Shown piece by piece: positions 40,401 through 53,600 of a stretch of DNA of 64,000 nt. The notes beneath the pieces are model-generated. The model ran no database searches. It was not told where the DNA came from and saw only the letters and a program-made list of their open reading frames with translations. This DNA comes from Vanilla planifolia (Eukaryota; Streptophyta; Magnoliopsida; Asparagales; Orchidaceae), in NCBI GenBank assembly GCA_023846275.1, contig CM043865.1:33556412-33620411 (forward strand), written 5' to 3'. The number at the start of each line of letters is the position of its first letter. The first letter of the stretch is position 1. A program made the translations under genes and the position numbers.

Positions 40401-43400
40401 TGAGCCAGTTGTGTACTGAATTTCATATATATGTCCATCCCGACCAGCTACATAAATCTGGCCATTATCCATGCATGCAACACATGTCATTGTGACACCA
40501 TCTGATGAGACTGAATACTCAGGTAATGGTTGTAACGAAATTTCGGCAAAGGGATCTGTTCCATCACCACTGGCTGTACAGCATACTCCTATAAGACACA
40601 ACTAGCACCAGGAAAAGAAGAATCAGAAAATGGCATGCACCAATAATTTAAAAAAAACAAAAAATACCAAAAAGAAAGACGCAAAACACTCTTTAGTATT
40701 ATCTTAAGATATGGCAATTATAATATATAATGGGTAAATTATAGATGAGTTCCTTTTATTTGATAATTGAGAAAATAAGGCTCTTGGTATTTAAAAGGCC
40801 ACAAATTTTATAAATACTACAACTAGATCTGTAATCCTTTTTATTTCCTAAATTATCCTTCAAAAATAGTCATATTTATTTCCTAAATTATCATTCAAAA
40901 ATAGTCATATTGGTCCCACTAGTTTGCATAACTATGCAAGTTAGTCTCCATAGTGAAGGATAGCTTAAGAAAATAAAAATTGGATCAGAAACTCAATTAC
41001 AACATTCATAAAACTTATTTTTGAAACAAGAAAGCTACTTAAATGATTACAAAAATATTAGAAACCTAATTAAAATTAACTCATGTATAAAAGAATTAAT
41101 CCATTAAAGGTCTAGCCACACGTAAGCTTTGAAACAACTATAATCCATCAAGTATCAATTCCCTAGTCAAGCTTTAACTGAGCAATATCCTCCCAAGAAG
41201 TCTATAAAAAACTTTTTCAAGTTTTTCTCTTTTGCTAACACAGGGGCATACTACATTTATAATGCACTCACTTAATAATCTTTTAGCAAATGCTTATATA
41301 TAAATCATCTTAACTGTATATCTCTATTCTTCTCCTCAGTAAAAACAAATTCAGAGCTCTCAAATGCTTTCAACCATAATTCTATCTTTGCATATATAGC
41401 CATTCATTAACCAAAGCATCCTATCTCCACATCATTTATTTTACTTAAGCCCATAATAAGCATTTTCATAGAAAACACTAATTATATGCACATGCACACA
41501 CTAAACCAACTAAAAAAATAGTAAAATCAATATTTGGAATCAGATTTGCTTGGTCTTCTGTTTAAATATTTCATGTCTTTCTTTTAGTTATTCCCACCCA
41601 GCACAACTCCATTTCACACTAACCAGTCAAAAGGAAGCTTAGTATTTTTGGAAACTGGCACATTACCTTGACAGACCAATAGTTGAGCTAAGAAGTGCAG
41701 TAACCAATCGGTAAGACTATATTTATTAAAAATTAGAGTTTGAGATATCACACTATAATCTCTCTGTTAATGTCTGTTAGTACTCTTCATTCAGTTGGCT
41801 TAGTTACAACATTCTAAAGAAAAACAAAAGATTAAATTATTGAGCAAAAGACCCAAAATATCTGCGACAAGATGTTGACATGCCAATATGGAGTTTTAAT
41901 TTCTAATGGCTCACACGTCCAAGAATTCCAGTTCTCTTCTATGTTACATGAGACAAGACCTGTTGACTAGCAGAAAATCAGAAGTCATGAATACGCATTT
42001 GCCGAAAGTTATCAAGCGCTGTTTATAAGAATGTGCATTAGATAAGCTTTATAGCAGTAACATCTATCGGAAAAGCAAGTGGATTTGATTGAAGAAATAA
42101 ATGGGAAAACCATTAAAATCTTCGAGGCCATTTCACACATGTGAATGAACAAGATATAAACAAGTAAGCATCCATCACAAGTTTCCAAGTTACAGCTTTA
42201 AACAAAAACAATAACCTACCTCAACAGGAGTTGCCACAACCAGAAGATGTTGAATTGCTTCAACAAATATTCCAGGCTTCACCCTAGCAAGGCCAACTGT
42301 GCAAATTGATTGTTCCTCTCCACAGTATTCAACACATTGTTCATCCCTAAACAAAGAGAGCAACTTCAGGCTCATGGTATGCAACCTATTGTTCATCAAA
42401 ATGATCAAATTATAAAAGCTAACATAACTTGATGCATGTCAGACCAGATACTCTTTATAGTCAGACCAGGTACTCTAGTGGTTAAACATAACTTGATGCA
42501 TGTTTTTGCAAACAAAAAGGTGTTTAACTTGGTATTATATTTTTCCTCTCTATCCCCTTCACCTACCAACTCGAATTAGCTATCATTATTGCAACTCCTC
42601 CATTTTGTAATGCATGCACAAATCAAGCCAGATTGAGTTAAATTTATCTTAAATAGGTACTAAATTAGTATATATGTAATAGGTATTTTCTCATTTTGTC
42701 ATCCCTAAATATATGTCTAAAAAATCATTGAATTATCATTTCCACCAGCAACTTTAGTAACCAATCATTTCTTTGATCTGAAATACTGAGATTTAAGTGC
42801 AACTGGAGTAACAAGAATTCTGATAAATTTATCTTTGTATTGATGTTTTCTTATAACAGTCTCCCGAGATACTTTTCACTGCCATCACAAACCATTAATA
42901 CTCAAGTAATCTCTTCAACATACTAGGGATTCAAGTAAATAAGAGGATTCTCACTGTAGAGTACTTAATGCGAAAAATTGCCTTTTATAAAAAATGGTGA
43001 ACAAAAACTAAACTTAACCAAGAACCCCTATTGTATCAAAAAATGTATAATCACTTTGACAGAAGAAATGCTATGCAGTGTGGTAGTTCCTTCATTTTTA
43101 TGCCATTGAAAGTTGCAAATGCATAAGATATAAGCTTGGAGAAGACAATCTTTTTGCCAATGGTAAACCCTTGAAGAGCCATATAGAATATAAGCTGAAA
43201 TTTAAGTTATCAAATTACCATGAGATGCTTTATCTCGTAAAACTCTAAACATCAAAGATGTAAGAAAAAATATCTATAAACCCTTGTAATTTCAGTTCAA
43301 TATAAGTTTGTAGATAAGGCAAACCACACTATAAGCTCTCATAGGAAATCACAGTGTTGACTAAATTCACATAGTGAGATTTAAGAGAAATAAGTTTGTA

Positions 43401-44630
43401 ATAACTTTTGAACTTACAAGAACATAAAGATATATTTTTAATACAAGAAGATTTCAATATAAACTAGTTTTGAAAATTTTTGCTAAATGGGCCTAAGAAA
43501 ATGGAATGGAAATGAAATTTCACAAGTTAATACAGAAACTTGTGATGGAAGGACAGTAATGGTTAAAGAACTACAAAGACAACAAAAGAAAACTACTATA
43601 AGGATGGAATGATGGCACTATAATGCATGCACACACATGGATATATATTAAAGTCAATTGAAGGAATTATTTTTGATATTTTATTGCCAAAAAGGTTGTG
43701 CATTTTATAGACCCATTAGTACTATAAATAAAAAAATATTTATGATTCCTGAATATAATTAAGATTAATGACTACTTCTCATAAAATAATTTCTTTTGAC
43801 AAGATATGATAATGGTTTATTTCATAATTAAGGTTAAGAGTTCTAACACTCCCAAAAATTGGTTAATAGATATTGATCATGCTCAGAATTTCAACTAAGT
43901 CTTCAAAACTTGGTTTACAAAAGTTTTTTGTCAGGATATCTATTGTTTGTTTCGTAACGACGAAGCATATCATGCTATTTGAAAAGTATGTACTTGCATG
44001 GCTAAGCTCACAATAATCCATCCCATATGGACCCAATTCGAAATTCTCCTTGGGAGGTCTTAGGGGGACCCACAGGAGTAACTTTAAGAGAATCGTAAAG
44101 AGCTACTAAGCCTATCCAATGCTCATTTGTCTTAATGACCAAAGAGGAAAAAAAACCCTATATTTTTTTATCATTCCAAATTAGATCATCCATTAACCCA
44201 ATTGAAGAAGGATTATAAATAGATATATCTCTTTTATTTTCTTTGGGGACTAGGAATAAATATGCTTTCCATAAGACCCGTTTTATTGGTAGGATCTATT
44301 GCTATATTTAGCCACTCCATTTGAAATTATAGACTACTAATTTTTATTATATATGTTAAAAACATTTTCCAATGAGACTTGTCAATTTTTCTTTGATAAT
44401 GTTTCGTTCCACTTCAATATATTTGGTGGACAAGATTGTGAGCAATGTTCATTATAACTTTGTCATCGTAATATAACAACATAAGAAAACTAATAATCAT
44501 TCTCAACTCGCATAGCAGTTTTTCTAACCAAATTTGTTCACATACCCCAAATGTCAGTATTCAAAACGCTATCTCTTCTCTATTCCTAACGACTACCAAT
44601 TGTTTTTAACTACTCTAGGTTTCAAGATTG

Positions 44631-44697
<67 letters not shown>

Positions 44698-47600
44698 TAA
44701 TATAATGGAGGTTACACTGATATTGATTAAGCATGCTTCTGAAGCATGCTTAATCAATATCAGTGTAACCTCCATTATATTATGATCATCATTTTTAAAA
44801 AAGAGTCAACTTTCTAGAGTTCTCTTCAAGTATCTTAGAATTTTGTTAGTCACATTAAGGCTTTTTTTTAGGTGAATGCATAAACTGAATGATAAGCTAC
44901 ATATGTGACAAGTATATTAGCTTTTCATCCTCAACATTCAACTTTAGGTTTCATATAACTTTTGAATGGTATGCATATTATCGTGCAAATTTCTTGAAGA
45001 TGAAGTACATATTTTCTCTATAAAATTTTGATTAGTCTTACTCTTAGCTACCTACATCCCCAAAAAGTATTTGAGAAAATATTCAAGGTTCTATAGATCT
45101 TTTAACTTAAAATCCCTAACAAAATACTCTTTAATGGAGGTTTACTCAATATCATCATCTTTGACGAAGATGATATCATCAATATAATCCTAATAAGGAT
45201 AGCAATTTTTCCATCCTAAGAATATTTTATAAACAAAGGTATGGTCAAACTAAGCTTATATACAACCTCAATCCTTGATAGTTTGAGTATATTTTTCAAA
45301 CCTTTCTCTCAATGATTATTTCAATCCAAAAAATAATTTCTTCATTTTAAAAACCAAGTTTCTTTTCTTTTTAAATTTTGGTAGTAAGTCTATGCATACC
45401 TTTCATGCAAATTGTCATTTAAAAAGTTGTTTTTAACATCTAGTTGTTATAAAAGTCATTTAAGATTTGTAATTAAAGACAACAAGGTTTGAACTACATT
45501 AAGCTTAGTAACAAGAGAAAATGTCTCTTCATAGTCTGGGCAATGTGTCCAAATGAAATCTTCAACTAATAACCTGAATTTGTAGTGATTAATACAACCA
45601 TAAATATTAAACTTAATTTAAAAGACCAATTGCATCTTTCAATTTATTTTCTTTTTAAAAGTTCCACAATTTCTCATGTATCATTTTTCTCTAAGATACC
45701 TACCTCCTAAACTACTCAGCTCCATTTCGAATCAACAAGAGCTTCTTGCACTTGGTACCACAATATTGGTCAAATATATAGTGAAAGCTAAAAATTCTAG
45801 CAACAATCTTTCAACTAAGATGGATTTGAAAACAAGATGTAGGGTGCAAGATCTAGTTCCTTTCATGAAAGCAAAAGGTAAATTCGGCTTGGATTCTTCA
45901 ACAAAAGGTTCAAGAATTGCATTAGATTCTTAGCTGCACTAAGTTTCATTTTTATCACTACTTCAGAACTCTAACAAGAATGGACAAGAAATTAGAAAGG
46001 AATTTTGAATGCTTCATCCCTCTTCCAAAGGGTATATTAGTTTGCACAATATGTTTAGTTCACATATGTTGGATGGTGAAGCAAAGGACAACAATGAACA
46101 ATCTACAAGCAACACAAGATATGCCAAGACATAATGTTTACTGGAGTAAATAAGACTAGGTTTCTAGGAATATGGCATCCATGGATAGATATATAAAATA
46201 AAGTAATGAGTAACAATTGTATCCACATCGAGTAGATGAATACTCAATAAACGCATACTTTGTTAATTTTGGATCAATGTTGGAGCAATTTTGGGGTTAA
46301 ACATGAAGGTTGTGCATTCAAAAATTTTTAAGAGAAGAGAAGAATCAATAAGTGGGTTATGACTTGAGTATTGAGATTAGGGACTAAAAAATGAGGATAA
46401 TTTAAGGTATTCTATTCATAAAATAAGATGCTATTATGATAGTTTTATCTTAAAGATATTTTGAGACATTCATAATAAACACTAAAAATTCTGACAAATA
46501 TAGGTAGTGACAAATATTCTTTCAGTAGCCCCATTTTGTTGAGGTTTATTTACATAAAAACTTCAATAGATGATGCCATTAATTGCAAAGTATTATCTTA
46601 ATATCGAATGAAGTATTCATTTTCATTATCAGCTCAAAGTTTAAATAGAGTTGGGGAATTAACTTTTTATCATTGAGTGGAAGATCTAAAAGGTTTTCTA
46701 AAATCGAAGTACTATACCAAGATAATATCTCTTTGCAAAATGAATTGTCTTAAAAAGATATAAGAATATCTTAAGATCATAGTTTCACTTAAATAGCCCA
46801 GAATCACTTCCTTCATAGTTTATGTGAAACTATTCATCCCTATACCCTTCCATCTAAAAGCTTCCCAAAAGTCGCTCATGATCCGTTGATTCCATCCTAA
46901 AACATCACTTCAACAATCACCCTTTAACTTCTTCAATTATAAGTATTACAGGATCACCAACTTCTAATTGGTTTATCACTAAATCACATCGTACTAATAA
47001 GTACTACTTTGATATTATAAAGTAACGACTTGGTCTTGTTACGTTGAGATATTGTCTCTCTTGGTTATGTCATATCGACTAAAGAGAGTCTTATTCTCAA
47101 ATGACATCTCAACACCTTAAGATGATTTTCTCACATAAATAGCCATGAATCATTACCACAATAACCATTATGAGACTATTCATCCCTATATCCCTCAATT
47201 TAAAAGCTTATCAAGACCCCTCGTCTGATGATTTCACACTTGGGACATCACCAAAGGATCACTTCACGCTCTCTTTAGTCCTGAGTGTTACAAACCTAGT
47301 TTATAATGTCACAACATTATTTCACCATATTGAAACTAGAAGGAAATATACTTACCAATAGTAGCTTGCTTTTTCACATGCATATTATCCTCAAAATAAT
47401 AGAGCTTATCATTTGTTCTGGTATTGTCAAACATCCTCTCTAACCACAACTCTTGTATTTCACAATAACCATCAGAGAATTTAGCAATGCAATTAAGCTC
47501 ATTAGTTAACTTGATGATTAAAATCAAATTCCATGCCAAATTAGGAACACGACCAATAAAATCAACAAAACCATGACGTTTCCAACAATAGAAGAATAAG

Positions 47601-50600
47601 TGTTGCCTACTATTTTTACTTTAGGATTCTCATGTCATAAGTTGTATGAGCAAAATAAAAAAGATTTACCAATCATATGGTTTAATGTACCAAAATCAAA
47701 TATCCAAGAGATTGAATTCAGCAAGTGAAAGGTAATACATTTGTGAGGAAAACTTCATGTGATAGAGCTATAGTCTGTTTCTATCTGCCAACAAAGGGTT
47801 TTTCCAATAGAATTTTGCTTAAAGAGACCCCAATGGATTCACAATTATTTGGTTCACCAACTTACTCATTAGACACTTGAAACCTTTGCTTTAGTTAGTT
47901 TTGTGTCTTGAACTAGTTTGTTCTGCGTGTCTTAAACTCTATTGGTTTTCCACAAAGGAACTACTATTTAAGCGTGATCCAACTTGCTACAATGACTGAA
48001 AAGAGGATGCTGGGCAGCCTTCGATCTTGAATAGGTCGATTAAAGAGAAACCTTGCTATCAAGAAAATGATTTCAGCAGGCCTCTCATCGAGGACAGTTA
48101 CATGATTTCTTCGTGTCTTAAACCTTTTTCCATCGAGCATGACTCAACATTTACTAGCTTCCCACCTCACCTCCACAAATGCTTAATCAATGGATGGTAG
48201 TAATATTTGGCCCAAAATTATGCCTCAAAGTTCATCCAAATCTTTATTGAGGCCAACAAGGAACTTATAGAGGTAGTCCACTAGGTGCTTTCAAAATTTC
48301 ACATTTTCCTCAATACCTTCCCAATCAACCTCATAATGCATATCTAACCTTTGATAGGGAGTTTGCAATGCATTTTAATGCTCAATTGCATCCAGATTTC
48401 CTTGGCAAATATCCTTTAAACAAAGTTTCATCCAAAAGATTTATAGTCTTTAGAATAATTTTCTTTAACAACATCCCATATAGTGTTGGAATTTGAAGGA
48501 ATAAGCAGATGTTGCCAATGTGTAGCTCCATCAAATTGATCAATTATGCCATGACAATGAAATTATTGAGTCCCCAACAATTGGTATAACTTGCATATAT
48601 CATTTTTGTGTGCTGATTCTCACCATTATGCAGCCAAATTTTCCCCTTCCTCCAATAACTAAGAAGACTAAATGGGACTACTAAAAGAAATTTTTGTTAT
48701 CTAAATTATGATTTGTGATCTGTAGAGACCATCCTTCACCATTGGATTGCAAGGGCTAGGAGACCATGATGGACGAAACAAATTAGTCCATTTATAAGGA
48801 CATGTTCCCTTTTGAACTAGGGTTCTCCAGCATACACATAGTTGAATGTCCTCAAGAATAAACAAACAGATGAAGACATTTTATTCGTTGTCAAGAATGT
48901 CAACTTTATGTGGAGAAAGGATGTGGGATGCAAAAGCCCTGGCTTCATGATAAAAAGATGCATTCATTGTGGAGGATGACAAGATCAAGAAGAAACCAAA
49001 GGCAAAAAAAGCATTAAGACCAAGGACAGCTCAACTCTTCACAATTATGGCCCACTTTCATCCTATCCACTTCCTAATCTTCCACAAGGTAAGATGGAAG
49101 TAGACCATGGCGAAGTTTGCAAAATGGGTTTCAAACCAACTTCTTACAAGTTTCTCCTTTTTAAACTCAAAATACAAAAAACTCCATTTCTTCTTAAACT
49201 CTTTTTCCAAAAATTACTCTTCAAAACATTCTTTTCAAACCTCTTTTCTGAGCTCAAAAGCTATACACAAACAAAACCCATATGCATAGAAACAAAAAAT
49301 CCCATAAAAGTATCAAAGGTCAATCCAACAAATTGCCATAGAGGATACTACTCTAAACAAGAATATTGTACTAATATAATATCACCAATGTAAGAGAATT
49401 AATTTTATTTATTATTTTGAATTTTCTGGAATTTATTAAATTATCACAAAAATCATAAAGCATTAAAAAGGGATATGATGCCTAGATAAAGAGAAGCTAA
49501 TTTCAAAAACTGAAATACAATTTATTAGAAAACCAAAGATATAAAGTCGTCAAAACCGAAAGTTGCTAAACTATAAAACAAAAAATTAGAAGTTATCAAG
49601 GATTTACCAATAATTTAAACTATACAACCAATACACATTAGAAATTAAAATAAATTCCAAAAGGAATATAAAAAATTATGAAATTAGACCAAAATTAAGA
49701 GCTCATAAAGAAGCTAAGTGTAAATTTATTCAGACATGAATATAAAACATTACAATCACAAAATAAAGACTTAAAAAAACTAATATAATATTTATTCTAT
49801 AGATTTTTAGAAAAACATTATTAAAAAATATCAAATGATTCCAAAAAAATTGCCAAATCTGCATGACAAATAGAGCTTTTGAGTAATTTATTTTAAAATT
49901 AGTTAGCAATTTTTTAGAGATTGCTTGGAAAGAAAAATGAAAAAAATATCTGAAGTCCTAAATTGTTAATTAAACTTCTATTTTAATTTTACTAAAATAC
50001 CTGACAATTCACTAATTGACAAAAATGGCATATAAAAACTAGCAACAATACATATATGAGAAATATTGGAAGTGGAGGGGGCATGATTGCTCTACGTAGA
50101 AGAAGGATCAAGCAAATGAGGAGGTGGCTCAGGAAGCTTTATAAGGGAATATGTGGTTGTGCAATGGAAGTTTTGCAAAATTTCCAAGAAAGGGAATTTG
50201 AGAAATTGAGAAATTGATCCTCAGGCTGAGAGAAAAAGGCAAAAGAAGTGTTGCAACCATGAGAAGAAAGTGAAATTTGAGAATTTTATTATAGCAACCT
50301 AGCAAAAGAAGAAAGTGAAAGAAGACTTGAGTTTGTGAAGAAAGCTTCATAATCAAAAGTTCAATCTTCTTAGTGTGACCATTATAGTGTGAACTAAGAT
50401 AAGCATAGTATGTGATACGATAAATCTGATTTGTTGTGTTCATTCATAGTTGTCATCCTAAATTTGTAAAATTGTGTCTTTGACATAGAAGAAAAGTAGA
50501 TAGCTTGATGCTTAAGATTGGCTAAATGTTATAGTACAAAAGCTTTGGCTTAAAATATTTATATCTTGAAGTAGAAGATAAATTACGTAAATTCATACTT

Positions 50601-53600
50601 CCACATGTTGTAATGCAAAAAATGGTCTTTTTCTAAATTACAAAATCAATGTTTTGAATAGCTAGCATGATATAGTTGTAATATAAAAATCTAATAATTT
50701 AATTCTATTGTTTAATATATTTCTCATACAAGCAACTTAGCAACAATTTATGATCTCTAAAATAAGGTATGTGACACATCATACATAACTTAGTTACATA
50801 AACTAAGGGAAATAAATAATAATTTTTTAAATAAATACAGCTAATAAGGTATCAACAATGGATTATATGGACCAAGAGCAAAGATTAGTCATTAAGAACA
50901 AGACTTTTAAATTTAAATGAATACACCATTATGTCGCCAAAAAGGTGTATCTTGTTATAGGGTAAAGAAGACAAATGATATGGTGTATCTCATTTCAAAA
51001 GATGGTTTGGAAATGCAACCCAAATAAGCTATTATAGAAATATATATAACCCTTGTCTCGAGTACTAAACCTACAACCAACAGCAAAATAGAAAAATAAA
51101 GGTTGCATAGAAGATTAAACAAACCAATGGTTTGAATGAAAAAATAAAAAATAGTCCAATTAATTGTAAATATAAAAAGACATTACTTAGAGGATAAGAG
51201 TATTATATTAACATGTTAGTCTCATTCCAAATATTTCACTTTGTACCTATTATTGTGTGTTTTATTATTTAAACTTGACATGCAGTAAGATCCAATTTTG
51301 TACTACTATGTATTCTTATTATATAGATTTTTGTTTTGAGCCTATGATGATCAATTCATTCTATTTTATGGCTCAACATTATAAGTGGAATAAATGTATA
51401 TCCTGGGACACTTGGAGAACAATAATAAAGACATTTAACTTTGTAGTTTCTTTTTATGACAGATGAAAATATTGGGATTTGATTTATATAAGATTTATTA
51501 GATATTTCTATAATGGCAATATATATTAGTTTAGCAATTGAAAAGATTGTTACTTTGAATATTATTTTATATATATGATCATTATATTTGCAAAAGAGAT
51601 TTAGATTTATCATCTTTGAACATTTATTTGGTTTTCAAAAAGCATATTATTTATGCCAAAAAGGTTTTTCAAAATAAAAAGTTTTTATAAAATAATTTTT
51701 TTTAAATGCTCAAATGAAAAAAGAAATGGAAGAACAATTAAGAAACAACAAAAGGATGTCACAACTAATTTGAAAAATGAGACTAATACAAAATAATAAA
51801 ATTAAATCAAATTTGCAAGTTTAAAGTTCTCTATAAACACATATAAGGTTAGTAAGAAAGATATCTATAACATAATGATGGAAGAGCACAAAGCAATTAA
51901 TTTCTAGGTTATTTTGTCACGAAGTAACTCAGGGGATGATAGCAGACAAATTATTTCACATGAAATAAATTTAGTACCAAGTTCGTGGGGTAAAGGTAAG
52001 TTCGTATAAAGAACTTACGCAAGCAAAGAATGTAAATTTCAATAAGTTGCTTGATGACTTTTGGAGGTAATGGAACGAAAATGATATCATCTTTAATTTG
52101 TTAGCCAAATAATAGTCCCATAAACAAGTGTTTCATATGTACATTAAAGTAAACTTGAAACCAAAAATTTAAACATGAATCAATACATGTAACATTGCCA
52201 TCATAAAGAGAAGGCATTGCCATTGTATCACAAACAAGAAGTTGGGGTACAAAAGTCATCACAAGAGGTAGATTAATTTGATTCACTTCATACACTTTTG
52301 CAAAATATCAATAACACGAGGCATATGTGGAGAACTTGGAAGAGGTTTTGGTGGCTCAATTAAACGTTTAGGAGATTTAGATGCATATGAAAGAATTTAT
52401 CAATTTCTTTTTGAGTGACATCAACGATGACTTGTAAATTTGGTAGAAATAAAATAAAAGATTAATAGCTACCTTGATTTAAGAACTAAGTATTGATTGC
52501 CAATATCCAAATATGACCAATATAATCGAATTTACACATGACGTATTAATTACATTACAACAAACATTATATGAATAACATTTATAATAGATAGGAATAT
52601 AACATGTTTAAATAAATTTAATTTAAGAGTTATCATAAAAGGTAATTAAATTCTAGGATATAAAATAAATAAATATCAGTAAATATAACAAACATATATG
52701 ACACAAGATTAAATATACAATCTTCATGAATATAAACTATACAATTTATCCCAAAAATTTTAAGTAAACCAAAAAAAAATTATATTATACCGACATAAAT
52801 ATATAAGAGAAGATGATGTAATATAATCCATAAGTGACATGTAATCCCTCAATTTTTTATAAATAGCTGTATAATAAAATCTTAAACAGTTATGGATATC
52901 ACAATAAAAATTTAAGATATGAAATATATGAATCAAAATATTTTACAAATGACAAGTCTTTGTAGAATAATAAAGAAATAGACATAATTTAGTAAGTTAA
53001 TTTTAAAGATATAATATTAAATCTAAACTTGTAAAAATATTACTCATTTGTTCACAATTGGTGATAAAAAAATTGCTAAAAAAATCTAATCAAAAAGCTT
53101 TAAAAAGCACTTATGAAAAACAATTACCAAATGGACTATCAAATAAGCTAAATTTTGGATCTAGTTCCGTATCAAGAATATCCAATTCAAGCGGTGCAAT
53201 TCAATTCTTGGTTGGGTGTGGGTTCAGTCAGGCACATGCTGAGAGCGTGCAGCTTCAAGAATGAGTTGACTAGGTCCAGGGTTCGATCAAGCATATGCTA
53301 TCCACATGCAGCTTTGGCAACAGCTTGACTTGAGCCAAGCAGGTCAACTTCAAGCAATGCACAAGAAAGGCACTTATTAGTCCATAGGAGCATATCAAGT
53401 CAGTGATCCAGGTGACGGAGTTCAGCACGAGCACTTTAGAGGCCTAAAGGCAAATGCGGAAGGCACGTGCTGGTTCAAATCACATTGAACTAGTCTAATT
53501 CCTGCACCAGTTTAACACTAGTTTTCAATTATTTATTTCTTCAAAAGAGAAAAAGTAATGGTGACAAGCTAAGATTTTTACAAAAATCAAGTGCAGCAGA

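Larger units (their letters stand above)
43848..48800 (-). mobile_element. Copia retrotransposon, antisense, in NUP155 intron 2
   Basis: Read leftward, the whole copia order is visible. Gag at about 48,700-47,950 includes [14 protein letters not shown] and a basic segment. GAG-pre-integrase at about 47,540-47,340 reads [20 protein letters not shown]. Integrase at about 46,700-46,490 includes ADNENEYF (catalytic DNGxE degraded) and [12 protein letters not shown] at about 45,540-45,000 includes [20 protein letters not shown] and QLDVKN, then a YVDD-region remnant. The polyprotein end at about 43,960-43,860 reads [20 protein letters not shown] then INIY and a stop. Just after it, tgttagaact at 43,848 looks like the 3' LTR start behind a gggag tract. 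It has the same orientation as NUP155. Disrupted by stops and at least one nested repeat (46,715-47,310). Confidence 0.85.

Noticed and set aside
44593-44785. Identical peptides encoded on both strands at 44.7 kb
   Set aside because: This is simply a consequence of the perfect palindrome and the TA/CA microsatellite.
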